DNA of 64,000 nt. Source: Nostoc sp. ATCC 53789 (GTDB lineage: Bacteria > Cyanobacteriota > Cyanobacteriia > Cyanobacteriales > Nostocaceae). The notes under the pieces are model-generated. The model searched no databases. It was not told the origin of the DNA and saw only the letters and a program-made list of their open reading frames with translations. Of the stretch, positions 46,023-54,197 are shown piece after piece (position 1 is the stretch's first letter; every line of letters starts with the position of its first letter). Location: positions 3,948,501-4,012,500 of the forward strand of contig NZ_CP046703.1 in the NCBI RefSeq assembly GCF_009873495.1. The letters are read 5' to 3'. Position numbers and translations under genes: made by a program.

Positions 46023-46262
46023 ATGGTTAGAAAAACTCAACGCCTTTTGCTGCTAGTTGTTTGCTGTAGTATAACTGGTGTAATTTTGGGAGGTACTGCT
46101 GCTTGGGCAGAAAGTAATCTCTGTTTGGAAGACAGTAAAGTTACAAGCGACTGTCTAACTCAAGATCCGATCCAAAAAACTATCCAAGGAATGAGTACCG
46201 GATTGTTAGCTGGGGCTGGGGCCGCTTGCGGTGCAGTATGGCAGTTAAGGCATGAAGATTGA
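46023..46262 (+). CDS. Small exported protein of unknown function
   Basis: 79 residues. A cleavable-looking signal peptide runs from residue 1 to AWA at about 28, with a lipid-like core LLLLVVCCSITGVILGG. Two cysteines follow in the short mature part (NLCLEDS, SDCLTQDP), and a hydrophobic segment GLLAGAGAACGAVW lies near the end. No family is recognised. The ATG lies directly after an AT-rich spacer. Confidence 0.6.
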   Translation: MVRKTQRLLLLVVCCSITGVILGGTAAWAESNLCLEDSKVTSDCLTQDPIQKTIQGMSTGLLAGAGAACGAVWQLRHED

Positions 46263-46269
46263 GTTAGGA

Positions 46270-46297
46270 GTACAGACGCGATTAATCGCGTCTGTAC
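46270..46297. repeat. Dispersed palindrome, copy 2
   Basis: A 28-bp perfect palindrome with core GACGCGATTAATCGCGTC, flanked by GTACA and TGTAC, followed by AAGAGTTAG. It is the best copy of the family at 29559 and 32073. Confidence 0.85.
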
Positions 46298-46323
46298 AAG
46301 AGTTAGGTCGTGAAAGTGGTTGT

Positions 46324-46373
46324 AGCTACGCAAAAAATGATTTATTATATGCCAAATCATTTTTTGCGTAGCT
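46324..46373. repeat. Perfect 20-bp inverted repeat
   Basis: AGCTACGCAAAAAATGATTT and its exact reverse complement are separated by ten bases. It adjoins the 46270 palindrome in the spacer before the Hsp70-like gene and would form a strong hairpin in RNA. Confidence 0.85.
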
Positions 46374-46506
46374 TCCTGCCGCAGGCATCGTCTCCTTAAT
46401 TTCTCAAACGACCGTTGGATTATCAATTGCATTGTTGATGGCTTATAGAGAATAATCACAGATAAAGCAGCTTTAGCCTCTTCGTGCGAGATAATAAATA
46501 TAAAAT

Positions 46507-48105
46507 ATGGCGATCGCAATCGATTTTGGTACTAGCAACACAGTCATTGCTCGTTGGAACCCCGTAACCCAACAGCCAGAAACCCTGACTCTACCAGGTT
46601 TATCAATTAAACAAAGTCTCAATCCGCCACTGATTCCCAGCTTGGTTTATGTTGAAGACGCAACCAAAAATAAAGTATTAGTCGGGCAACAAGTACGCGA
46701 TCGCGGTCTTGACCTCAAAGGCGAAACGCGATTTTTCCGCAGCTTCAAGCGGGGTATTGGTGCAGATATCCAAGGTTTCTTACCCGAATTAGATGGGCAA
46801 ATTGTCACCTTTGAACAAGTAGGACAATGGTTCCTCACCAAAGTAATTGAAGAACTAGCGCCCCTACAAGGTGGGTTAGATTCTCTCGTGTTAACTGTAC
46901 CCGTAGACAGTTTTGAAGCTTATCGTCACTGGCTGGGGAAAGTTTGTCAATCCCTTCCTGTCGAACAGGTGCGGATGCTGGATGAACCCACAGCCGCCGC
47001 CTTGGGTTATGGCTTGGCAGATCAAGAAATTCTTTTGGTAATTGACTTCGGCGGTGGAACTTTAGATTTGTCCCTTGTCCGGTTGGATCAAGGCGTGCAA
47101 GCAACTACAAAGCCGTTGGGATTTCTCCTCAAGTGGGGTAATAAGTCTCTGGCTGAAAATTCAAAACAAAAAGTTAAAACAGCCCGTGTCCTGGCGAAAG
47201 CTGGGCAAAATCTGGGTGGTACTGATATTGATAATTGGTTGGTAGATTACTTTGCCAAAACTCAAGAGTTGGCGGTAAGTCCCTTGACAACACGATTGGC
47301 AGAACGAGTAAAAATTCAGCTATCAACCCAAAACCAAGCTAGTGAAGTTTATTTTGATGATGAAACATTTGAAAGTTATGAATTGGAATTAAACCGCGAC
47401 ACTTTCGATAATATCCTCAAAGAACACGCATTTTTTGAGTTATTGGATGAGTCGATGACGACACTGTTGCAGCAAGCAAAGCGCCAAGGGATAGAACTTC
47501 CTGATATTAATGCCGTTTTGTTAGTTGGGGGAACAGTGCAATTAACAGCAGTGCAGACATGGATAAAACAGTATTTTGAGCCAGAAAAAATCCGTTGCGA
47601 ACGTCCATTTGAAGCGATCGCTCAAGGTGCATTACAGTTAGCTCAAGGTATACAAATCAAAGACTTTCTGTATCATAGTTATGGTATCCGCTACTGGGAT
47701 CGCCGCAATCAGCGCCACAAATGGCATTCTTTAATTAAAGCTGGACAAGCATATCCAATGAGTCAGCCAGTGGAATTAGTCTTAGGCGCTTCTTTGGAAA
47801 ATCAACCCAGCATTGAACTAATTATGGGAGAATTGGGAGCAGATACGGGTAGTACCGAAGTTTATTTTGATGGCGATCGCTTAATTACTCGCCGTATGGA
47901 AAATACTGAAACCAGCGTCAAGCCTCTCAACGATCAAGAAGGTGCGAGGACAATTGCCCAACTGACACCACCTGGATATCCTGGAAGCGATCGCATCAAA
48001 ATTCTCTTTCAAGTTGATGAGCAACGCTTTTTGCGAATCACCGTTGAAGATTTATTAACGAATGACACGCTTTTGGAAAATCAACTTGTGGCACAGTTGA
48101 GTTAG
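46507..48105 (+). CDS. Hsp70/DnaK-like ATPase with shortened substrate domain
   Basis: 532 residues, shorter than DnaK (about 635). The phosphate-1 motif is AIDFGTSNTVIARW at the N-terminus, phosphate-2 is VIDFGGGTLDLSLV near residue 180, and LLVGGTVQLTAVQTWI is the adenosine-site region. DEPTAAALGYG is a typical Hsp70 linker strand. The last 130 residues (from LVLGASLEN) form a small beta domain without the helical lid. Such proteins may be specialised chaperones. No dnaJ or grpE is adjacent. Confidence 0.88.
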   Translation: MAIAIDFGTSNTVIARWNPVTQQPETLTLPGLSIKQSLNPPLIPSLVYVEDATKNKVLVGQQVRDRGLDLKGETRFFRSFKRGIGADIQGFLPELDGQIVTFEQVGQWFLTKVIEELAPLQGGLDSLVLTVPVDSFEAYRHWLGKVCQSLPVEQVRMLDEPTAAALGYGLADQEILLVIDFGGGTLDLSLVRLDQGVQATTKPLGFLLKWGNKSLAENSKQKVKTARVLAKAGQNLGGTDIDNWLVDYFAKTQELAVSPLTTRLAERVKIQLSTQNQASEVYFDDETFESYELELNRDTFDNILKEHAFFELLDESMTTLLQQAKRQGIELPDINAVLLVGGTVQLTAVQTWIKQYFEPEKIRCERPFEAIAQGALQLAQGIQIKDFLYHSYGIRYWDRRNQRHKWHSLIKAGQAYPMSQPVELVLGASLENQPSIELIMGELGADTGSTEVYFDGDRLITRRMENTETSVKPLNDQEGARTIAQLTPPGYPGSDRIKILFQVDEQRFLRITVEDLLTNDTLLENQLVAQLS

Positions 48106-48216
48106 ATATAGGCTCACAGCTACGCCTAATATACGGCAAATCAGCAGAGGTGATCGCTTCCTTAGCTACTACACATACTCGAACGCCACACCCTCTAAAT
48201 TAACCGCTACATATAA

Positions 48217-48252
48217 AACAACCCCTACTGGAGACAATCAGTGGAGGTTGTT
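48217..48252. terminator. Bidirectional hairpin, Hsp70-like/secreted protein
   Basis: AACAACCCCTACTG pairs with CAGTGGAGGTTGTT (12 of 14 positions) around an 8-base loop, with TGTTT after it. It lies between convergent genes. Confidence 0.65.
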
Positions 48253-48268
48253 GTTTAGGATGTGTCAA

Positions 48269-48766
48269 CTAAGCCGTTTCTACAATATCCGTGTCAAACC
48301 TTTGTCCTGTTTCTGCGTCAACAACGATAGTTATTGATGACTTTTTGGATTTAAAATACTGCCCGTTTTTTCGTGGCATATTTATACCTAATGGTGCATC
48401 TATTTCAGCTATCCATACTAAACGTTTTGGGTGAACTTGTAGATTTTCGATAATATCGCCACCACGTTGCTTTTTATTTTCTAGATACTCTGAGTATTTC
48501 GCTAACTTGATTTGTTTAAGCCTTAGATCCTTCTTGAGTTTACCAATAGCATTTTCTTTCTTAATTAATTGTGCCTCAGTTTTGCTGCTGTTATCAGGAT
48601 ACAAATAGTTAGGCGCGGATTTTGATTTAGTTTCAACTTCACCTGGTTTATCTAATTCTGGTGGACGTTGGTTTTGTTTCGGTTCTTGCTGGTTAGCTGT
48701 TGCAGGATATGCTAATCCCAAACCCAAACACGCAACGAGTGCAATCGCGCTAAGTACTTTTTTCAA
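48269..48766 (-). CDS. Exported protein of unknown function
   Basis: 165 residues. The signal peptide MKKVLSAIALVACLGLGLAY leads to a cleavage site at ATANQ. A proline- and lysine-rich segment follows, then a predicted coiled segment (IKKENAIGKLKKDLRLKQIK) and a C-terminal part with TIVVDAETGQRFDT, reminiscent of a small beta domain. The start codon is TTG. No Shine-Dalgarno is clear. The family is unrecognised; a periplasmic structural role is possible. Confidence 0.65.
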   Translation of the reverse strand: MKKVLSAIALVACLGLGLAYPATANQQEPKQNQRPPELDKPGEVETKSKSAPNYLYPDNSSKTEAQLIKKENAIGKLKKDLRLKQIKLAKYSEYLENKKQRGGDIIENLQVHPKRLVWIAEIDAPLGINMPRKNGQYFKSKKSSITIVVDAETGQRFDTDIVETA

Positions 48767-49021
48767 AAATTTTGTAAGCTGAATAACGAATAATCATTAT
48801 AAGCTTAAAAATCTGCTTTTAGTGCTTTTAGTTACTCACCAACTAAATGCATAATGGCTTTGTAGCAATTATCGGTTCAGTAAATCTTATTTCTCAAATT
48901 ATGAGTGGAAAACAAGCAATTACTCAGGAGACGGCTAAGGTATTAGGGTAATTTTTTTACATTGATATTAATTTATTTAAGAATTAGATTATCACACCTT
49001 TTCATTCCAGGCGAGTTATTT

Positions 49022-49585
49022 CTAACTATCCATCTTTAACCATCCAAAAACTTGATTGACGGTTAGTGCAAGTTGAATTTCTGGTAATACAGGCAAAAAA
49101 TCTTCTCCCTGGAGTAATACTGGTTGTTGGCCCGAACGGAAAACTAAAATTGAGCGATCTGTTGGATCAATTAACCACCCTAATCGGCAACCATGTTGTA
49201 AGCAGTAAAGAATGTTGCCAATTACTCGGTTTGAACTCTGTTCTGGAGAGAGTATTTCAATTGTCCAATCTGGCCACAACAAAAAATCGTTGGGAACTTC
49301 CCCATCAACATCAAATGGAATTCGTGACCAGTTAAAAACCGCTACATCAGGGACAATTGAGCGGATATCAAAGCTACAACGCAACTCTGGAAATGCATAA
49401 GCAATTTTTTGGCTTTCTGCTACTTCGTTAATAGTATTGCAGAGTCTTAGCTGCAATCGACTATGCTTCCCTTTCGGCATTGGCTTAGGAATAATCTCAC
49501 CCTTAATATATTCACTTGCAGGCTTTGTTTCTGGGAGCCTCAGAAACTCATCCAGGGTAAGTAGTTTAGTAGTTGGGTAGCTCAT
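49022..49585 (-). CDS. Uma2 family restriction-like endonuclease (DUF820)
   Basis: 187 residues of the PD-(D/E)xK-fold Uma2 family, which is highly amplified in cyanobacteria. Family features are LTLDEFLRLPETKPASEYIKG, VPDVAVF with the catalytic Asp, WTIEILSPEQSSNRV with the Glu, and RLGWLIDPTDRSILVF. Most copies lack a clear role and may be mobile or regulatory. The start is ATG at 49585. No partner gene is seen. Confidence 0.88.
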   Translation of the reverse strand: MSYPTTKLLTLDEFLRLPETKPASEYIKGEIIPKPMPKGKHSRLQLRLCNTINEVAESQKIAYAFPELRCSFDIRSIVPDVAVFNWSRIPFDVDGEVPNDFLLWPDWTIEILSPEQSSNRVIGNILYCLQHGCRLGWLIDPTDRSILVFRSGQQPVLLQGEDFLPVLPEIQLALTVNQVFGWLKMDS

Positions 49586-49709
49586 AGCTCCTAAATACTT
49601 CGAAGATGTGTTCTTAGTTTAGCAATATGTATAGACAGGTGCTTAACTCGTGAACGCACCCGTCCATATATCAAAGGCAGAATTGCAACTCTTAATTACA
49701 AATTAACAA

Positions 49710-50273
49710 TTATTTATGCACCACTACTAAAGTCCCATAGCTAGCCCAATTGTAAACATTGCGTGCTTGCTTAACAGGTAAATTTACGCAACCGTGGCTG
49801 ACTGGAGTGCCAAAACGATTATGCCAGTAAGCACCGTGGATAGCGTAGCCTCTGTAAAAATACATTGTGTAAGGAACGTCAGGAATATTGTAGCCCCTGC
49901 CTCGCATCCGGTGAGTGCGATACTTAGAATTAATCCGAAATCTACCTATGGGTGTGGGAGTCGATCGCTTCCCTCCAGAAATACGGTATGAATAAACAAG
50001 TTTTTTACCTTCCCATGCACGTAACCGTTGTTCTGACAGGTCAATTTCAATCAAGCGAGGTTGGGATGTTTGGCTGATATTAGACTCAGTGATGCCATTT
50101 TCATCTACTGACGCACCGATCGCTGTATCAGAGTGGCGATGCTTACAGCAACCCGAAGCGGGAACGCCTGCTAACGGTGCTGACCAAGAAAATAAAGCCA
50201 CTACCATCAGCGCTACGCCTGTACAAAAAGTTTTGGAAAAACGAATTCCACCACTACGAATCCAGGATTGCAT
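49710..50273 (-). CDS. L,D-transpeptidase (YkuD)
   Basis: 187 residues. An N-terminal signal/anchor region with [20 protein letters not shown] precedes a linker; the YkuD domain runs from [20 protein letters not shown] to the end. The catalytic site is [20 protein letters not shown] with the nucleophilic Cys. These enzymes make 3,3-cross-links in peptidoglycan or attach proteins to it. A second paralogue follows at 50805. The ATG start is clear. Confidence 0.9.
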   Translation of the reverse strand: MQSWIRSGGIRFSKTFCTGVALMVVALFSWSAPLAGVPASGCCKHRHSDTAIGASVDENGITESNISQTSQPRLIEIDLSEQRLRAWEGKKLVYSYRISGGKRSTPTPIGRFRINSKYRTHRMRGRGYNIPDVPYTMYFYRGYAIHGAYWHNRFGTPVSHGCVNLPVKQARNVYNWASYGTLVVVHK

Positions 50274-50804
50274 TATGCCTCACCTTCTAAAGTACGCAAA
50301 AATTATGAAGTGAAGTAATTTTCTGGAAACTACAAATTTCCAGGGTGATTACTAATTTGCTGTGAAGGATTTACGCAATTCATCCGCTAATGCTTTTCCA
50401 AACCAGTTTTAAACTAATCCGCATTTAATTAGTCATTGGTCATTTGTCATTCATTAATGACTAATAACAACTTTTACAATAAAAATCTGTAATTTAAATG
50501 CGTCAATGCAAATTTTCCCCGCATTAATATTTGCATTTGTAGTTTCACACAGTAATTGTCAGGATTTACGCTTATTTCTTTGGGGCAAACTGGATAATAC
50601 CAAATTTAGGAAAGGACTTTTAGTCCTAAATACCAAATCTAAAATCCAAAATTGGTCTGAATACCCTCTTATATATTTTATTTCAAATTCAGTAATTCCG
50701 ACTCCGAAGATTCCCAGCATAAAATCTTGCTGGGAATCACTTAATTGTCTTGATTTGTTGTTATTTATGATTTTACCTAAATTGCCTTCTGACTGCTTCA
50801 CCTA
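50274..50804. other. Spacer between the two L,D-transpeptidase genes
   Basis: 531 bp. It contains a TCATT-type short repeat block (50431-50455), the reverse orientation of the ATGACAA heptamer seen at 53188 and 58433. It also holds an 11-bp hairpin at 50709-50738. No gene is evident; the frame on the plus strand is not protein-like. Confidence 0.5.
50709..50738 (-). terminator. Hairpin downstream of the second L,D-transpeptidase
   Basis: GATTCCCAGCA and TGCTGGGAATC form a perfect 11-bp stem with an 8-base loop. No T-tract follows on the minus strand, so termination is only likely. Confidence 0.5.
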
Positions 50805-51320
50805 CTATTTTTGGATGACTACTGGTGTCCCTACCGATGCCCACTCAAATAGCCATTTAGCGTGTTTAGGTGCAAGATTCACGCAGCCGTGGCTCACTGG
50901 CGTGCCAAACCTTTTATGCCAGTAAGCCCCGTGAATACCGTAATTCCCTTGATAAAACATCGCATGAGGAACGTTAGGAACATTGTAATTTTCTCCCCGC
51001 ATCCGTGTAGTTTTGAATTTGGATTGAATTTTAAATGTACCAACAAGAGTGGGAGTTGCTTTTTTTCCCGAGGAAATAGCACTTCCATAAACCACTCTGT
51101 CACCTTCCCAAGCTATTAATCGTTGCTTTGAAAGGTCAATTTGAATCCAGCGTTGCTCTGATTGTTGTAATGTCTGGATTTTTTGGGCAATTACTTGATC
51201 TTTGGAATTTGCCCAAACTTCACTCGTTCCAGTAGTAGTAAAAACACTTAAAGACAGTGCTGTACCAGTAAGCAGTATTTTTAAGCGATGCACCCAGTCA
51301 GGATAAATCAGTTTTTTCAT
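50805..51320 (-). CDS. L,D-transpeptidase (YkuD), paralogue
   Basis: About 171 residues from the ATG at 51318-51320 (MKKLIYPDWVHRLKILLTGT); the longer TTG frame is less likely. The signal region ends near WANSK. The catalytic domain contains RWIQIDLSKQRLIAWEGDRV and [20 protein letters not shown]. It is about 60% similar to the copy at 49710, with the same lysine/arginine-rich region before MRGENYNVPNVPHAMFY. The pair arose by duplication and may differ in substrate or timing. Confidence 0.9.
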   Translation of the reverse strand: MKKLIYPDWVHRLKILLTGTALSLSVFTTTGTSEVWANSKDQVIAQKIQTLQQSEQRWIQIDLSKQRLIAWEGDRVVYGSAISSGKKATPTLVGTFKIQSKFKTTRMRGENYNVPNVPHAMFYQGNYGIHGAYWHKRFGTPVSHGCVNLAPKHAKWLFEWASVGTPVVIQK

Positions 51321-51432
51321 TTTAGATACACTCACACTCAAATCATGAAGTCTTGAGAAACTTATCAGGTTTCACTTTTATTCCCTATCTATTACTTTAA
51401 TAGACGTGAATTTTTGATGATTTGATTCTAAT

Positions 51433-52065
51433 TTAACCTAACTGTTGTATGAGGTTTTTTGCCCTAGATGCGATCGCTTGCCAATTTCCCTCTGTGACAA
51501 GCTTTTTGGGAAATAATTCACCGCTCAAACCGACAGCGATCGCTCCGGCTTGCAAAAATTCTTTAGCATTTTCCAGAGTGACACCGCCTGTAGGAATTAA
51601 GGGAATCTGACTTAGTGGCCCTTGCAAACTTTTAATGTAATCAGCCCCTCCCAATGCTTGTACGGGAAACACTTTTACACAACTAGCGCCCTGACTCCAA
51701 GCGGTAACAATTTCTGTAGGAGTCAACGCTCCTGGGATGATAGGTATATCTTTTTCTTGTGCTGCTTGAATCATTGCTGAGTCAACATGGGGTGTGAAGA
51801 GGAATTGGGCCCCAGATGCGATCGCTTCTTGTAGCTGTTGCACATTGAATAACGTACCTGTGCCGATAGTATAAGTGGGTAATTCTGAGCGTAGTTGACT
51901 GATTAATTCTCCAGCGCGATCGCTATTCCAGGTAATCTCAATCAGCTGCATTCCCCCAGATGCTACAGCCATTGCCATTTCCTGTCCCACTTCAAGTTTA
52001 GGGGCGCGGATAACTGCGATCGCACGATGTTTTTGCAATTGTGATAACCAAATTTCATTAGGCAT
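51433..52065 (-). CDS. eda: KDPG/KHG aldolase
   Basis: 210 residues, normal for class I 2-keto-3-deoxy-6-phosphogluconate / 4-hydroxy-2-oxoglutarate aldolases. The general base Glu is in LIEITWNS near residue 43, the Schiff-base Lys is in SCVKVFPV near 132, and IPTGGVTLENAKEFLQAGA forms the phosphate-binding loop. It closes the Entner-Doudoroff route by splitting KDPG to pyruvate and glyceraldehyde 3-phosphate. No edd dehydratase is adjacent. The ATG start is good. Confidence 0.9.
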   Translation of the reverse strand: MPNEIWLSQLQKHRAIAVIRAPKLEVGQEMAMAVASGGMQLIEITWNSDRAGELISQLRSELPTYTIGTGTLFNVQQLQEAIASGAQFLFTPHVDSAMIQAAQEKDIPIIPGALTPTEIVTAWSQGASCVKVFPVQALGGADYIKSLQGPLSQIPLIPTGGVTLENAKEFLQAGAIAVGLSGELFPKKLVTEGNWQAIASRAKNLIQQLG

Positions 52066-52311
52066 TTTGACTGGGAATTAGGAATTAAGGACATTCCAGT
52101 AAGGTGTTTTAGCGCGACAGCGTAACGCACCTGTTATCTGTAGGCGGCGCATTAGGCTTAACTCCGTAACTACTGGATAATTTATTTTCTGGAAGTCCCA
52201 TAAGTCCAATACAGACCTAACCCTATCTGCAAGAGCAAGTACTCTCTATTCTGAAGATATGCAAGATGGGTTAATAGTAGCTAGCTAATTAAGAATTGTG
52301 AATCTTTTAAA

Positions 52312-52349
52312 AAAGGCTAGAAACTGCATCTAAGCTGTCTCTAGCCTTT
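52312..52349 (-). terminator. Terminator of the tRNA-Val gene
   Basis: On the minus strand AAAGGCTAGA pairs with TCTAGCCTTT around an 18-base loop and is followed by TTTAAAAG. It lies just downstream of the tRNA. Confidence 0.75.
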
Positions 52350-52359
52350 ATTTAATTAA

Positions 52360-52432
<73 letters not shown>

Positions 52433-52574
52433 GCTTGACCAATCCTTAACTAATATAGCAGAGGATTTTGCATTGCGCTAGTAGTTTTGGGAAAATCTTT
52501 TTTTCTCTTATACTGGCTCAGTATTAAGTTACTCAGCACGGCTAAACGCCCCGCTATCGCTAACAGGATTCAGG

Positions 52575-53195
52575 ATGCCCTCTGGTCGGACGCACGATCG
52601 CATTACTATGTATGCTCTGCCGTTGGTGGCGGGCATTACTTTCTGGCAGACTCGCAGTAGCAATGCAACTTTGTTGGTTGCAGGTGGGTTTCTATTTGGA
52701 GGGCTGATGTTTGGCCCCGATTTGGATATTTACTCTGTGCAATTTCAACGTTGGGGTTTCTTGCGCTGGATTTGGCTACCTTATCAAAAAAGTCTGCGGC
52801 ATCGTTCTTTTTTATCCCACGGGCCGATTATTGGCACGATTCTGCGGATACTTTATCTAGGGTGTTTGCTAGCTATCTTGGCAATTTTGGTTTTGGCAAT
52901 TGCCCAAAGATTATGGAATCTAAGTTTTACTTGGCAAGATTTGGGACAAACTGTGGGGCGATCGCTCCTGCAATATGATACTGAATATATCGCCCTGTTT
53001 TTAGGGTTGGAACTTGGTGCAATGAGCCATTCTCTGAGCGATTGGAGTGGTTCGGCATACAAGCGTGTGCGAAAGCAGGGGGTTCGGGGGTTGCTTCCTA
53101 GTGGCAAAATGAAGAAGCGGAAAGTTACAAGTCGCGGTACTCGTCGAGCTACAGTTACCAGAAAAAGCAACGGCAGAACGACAAAGGACAAATGA
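52575..53195 (+). CDS. DUF2227 putative metal-binding membrane protein
   Basis: 206 residues of the DUF2227 family. The conserved N-terminus MPSGRTHDRITMYALPLVAG includes His and Asp candidates for metal binding; GPDLDIYSVQFQRWG and HRSFLSHGPIIGT carry further Asp/His pairs. Two or three transmembrane segments lie at residues 14-50 and 85-110, and GLELGAMSHSLSDW is near 145-160. The C-terminus is basic (KMKKRKVTSRGTRRATVTRK). The stop codon lies within a heptamer repeat that also contains the mazG start. Confidence 0.82.
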   Translation: MPSGRTHDRITMYALPLVAGITFWQTRSSNATLLVAGGFLFGGLMFGPDLDIYSVQFQRWGFLRWIWLPYQKSLRHRSFLSHGPIIGTILRILYLGCLLAILAILVLAIAQRLWNLSFTWQDLGQTVGRSLLQYDTEYIALFLGLELGAMSHSLSDWSGSAYKRVRKQGVRGLLPSGKMKKRKVTSRGTRRATVTRKSNGRTTKDK

Positions 53196-53215
53196 CAAAT
53201 GACAAATGACAAAGT
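53181..53215 (+). repeat. ACAAATG heptamer repeat spanning a stop and a start codon
   Basis: Three exact ACAAATG copies (53188-53208) with imperfect ACAAAGG and ACAAAGT units on either side. It covers the DUF2227 stop and the mazG initiation codon. Confidence 0.9.
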
Positions 53216-54020
53216 TGAGACTTTGGCAGCTTTGCAGGAATTGATTGAGGTGGTGGCGAAATTGCGATCGCCTGATGGTGGTTGTCCGTGGGATTTGGCG
53301 CAAACTGCTGAAACGCTTACGCCTTATGTGATTGAAGAAGCTTATGAGGTGGTGGATGCAATTAAGAGTGGGGATCAGAAAGCGATCGCCGAAGAATTAG
53401 GCGATTTATTATTACAGGTGGTATTGCAAGCCCAAATCGCTAGCGAATCTGGACAATTTTCTCTCAAAGAAATAACTCAGGGGATTTCCCAAAAGTTGAT
53501 TCGCCGTCATCCTCATGTGTTTGGTGATGTGTCAGTAGCCAGTGTGGATGAAGTGCGGCAAAATTGGGAACAAATCAAAGCGCAGGAAAAAGGCGAACCA
53601 TCCCCAGACGCGCAAAAACTTAGTGCTAAACTCGGTCGTTATGGGCGTACCCTTCCCCCATTGACAGCAGCGATGAAGATTTCTCAAAAAGCTGCTGCCA
53701 TTGGCTTTGAATGGGAAAATATTCAGGGCGTTTGGGATAAGTTTCATGAAGAATTGGGTGAATTTCAACAGGCTTTAGCTGAGGAAACACCAGCGCGACA
53801 ACAAGCAGAATTAGGCGATTTACTTTTTGCAGTTATTCAGCTAGCCCGTTGGCATAATCTTGACCCTAGCGCTGGTTTGCAAGGTACAAATCAGCGATTT
53901 GTCCAGCGATTAGAAAAAATGGAGGCAGTTGTCGCTCGCCCCCTTTCTGATTACAGTTTGGATGAGTTAGAAAATTTGTGGCAACAGGCAAAAGCCCAAC
54001 TTGCCAAAGAAGGCTTATAA
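53199..54020 (+). CDS. mazG: Nucleoside triphosphate pyrophosphohydrolase MazG
   Basis: 273 residues with two MazG domains, as in the E. coli type. Metal-binding EExxE and ExxD are in VIEEAYEVVDAI and EELGDLLLQVVL (residues 45-75). The second domain includes KFHEELGEFQQALAEE and QAELGDLLFAVIQLARW. It hydrolyses nucleoside triphosphates to monophosphates and removes damaged nucleotides. The ATG lies in a tandem ACAAATG repeat four bases after the DUF2227 stop, so initiation may rely on translational coupling. Confidence 0.92.
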   Translation: MTNDKVETLAALQELIEVVAKLRSPDGGCPWDLAQTAETLTPYVIEEAYEVVDAIKSGDQKAIAEELGDLLLQVVLQAQIASESGQFSLKEITQGISQKLIRRHPHVFGDVSVASVDEVRQNWEQIKAQEKGEPSPDAQKLSAKLGRYGRTLPPLTAAMKISQKAAAIGFEWENIQGVWDKFHEELGEFQQALAEETPARQQAELGDLLFAVIQLARWHNLDPSAGLQGTNQRFVQRLEKMEAVVARPLSDYSLDELENLWQQAKAQLAKEGL

Positions 54021-54138
54021 ATTAATTTCTAATTATCGAACAGAATTCAGGAGTCAGAATGAATTTTGTACGAAAAAGCAGATAGCGTACCACTCCGTGG
54101 AAGCAAGCTAAGCGCAGCGTCTCAAGCCCTAATTTTCA

Positions 54139-54168
54139 GCTAGGGGCAATTTATAAATTTCCCCTAGC
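54139..54168. terminator. Bidirectional hairpin, mazG/OYE
   Basis: GCTAGGGG and CCCCTAGC enclose the palindrome AATTTATAAATT. A strong stem between convergent genes. Confidence 0.7.
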
Positions 54169-54197
54169 GCCAAATAGTAAATTAAGTACAGGCGACA

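Noticed and set aside
46160..46519. Minus-strand frame between the small exported protein and the Hsp70-like gene
   Set aside because: It is built largely from two palindromic repeats and overlaps the 3' end of the small gene.
53181..53215. CRISPR-like array at short direct repeats
   Set aside because: Seven-base units without spacers; a heptamer STRR, not a CRISPR. The same holds for 12431-12458, 26404-26424 and 62281-62320.
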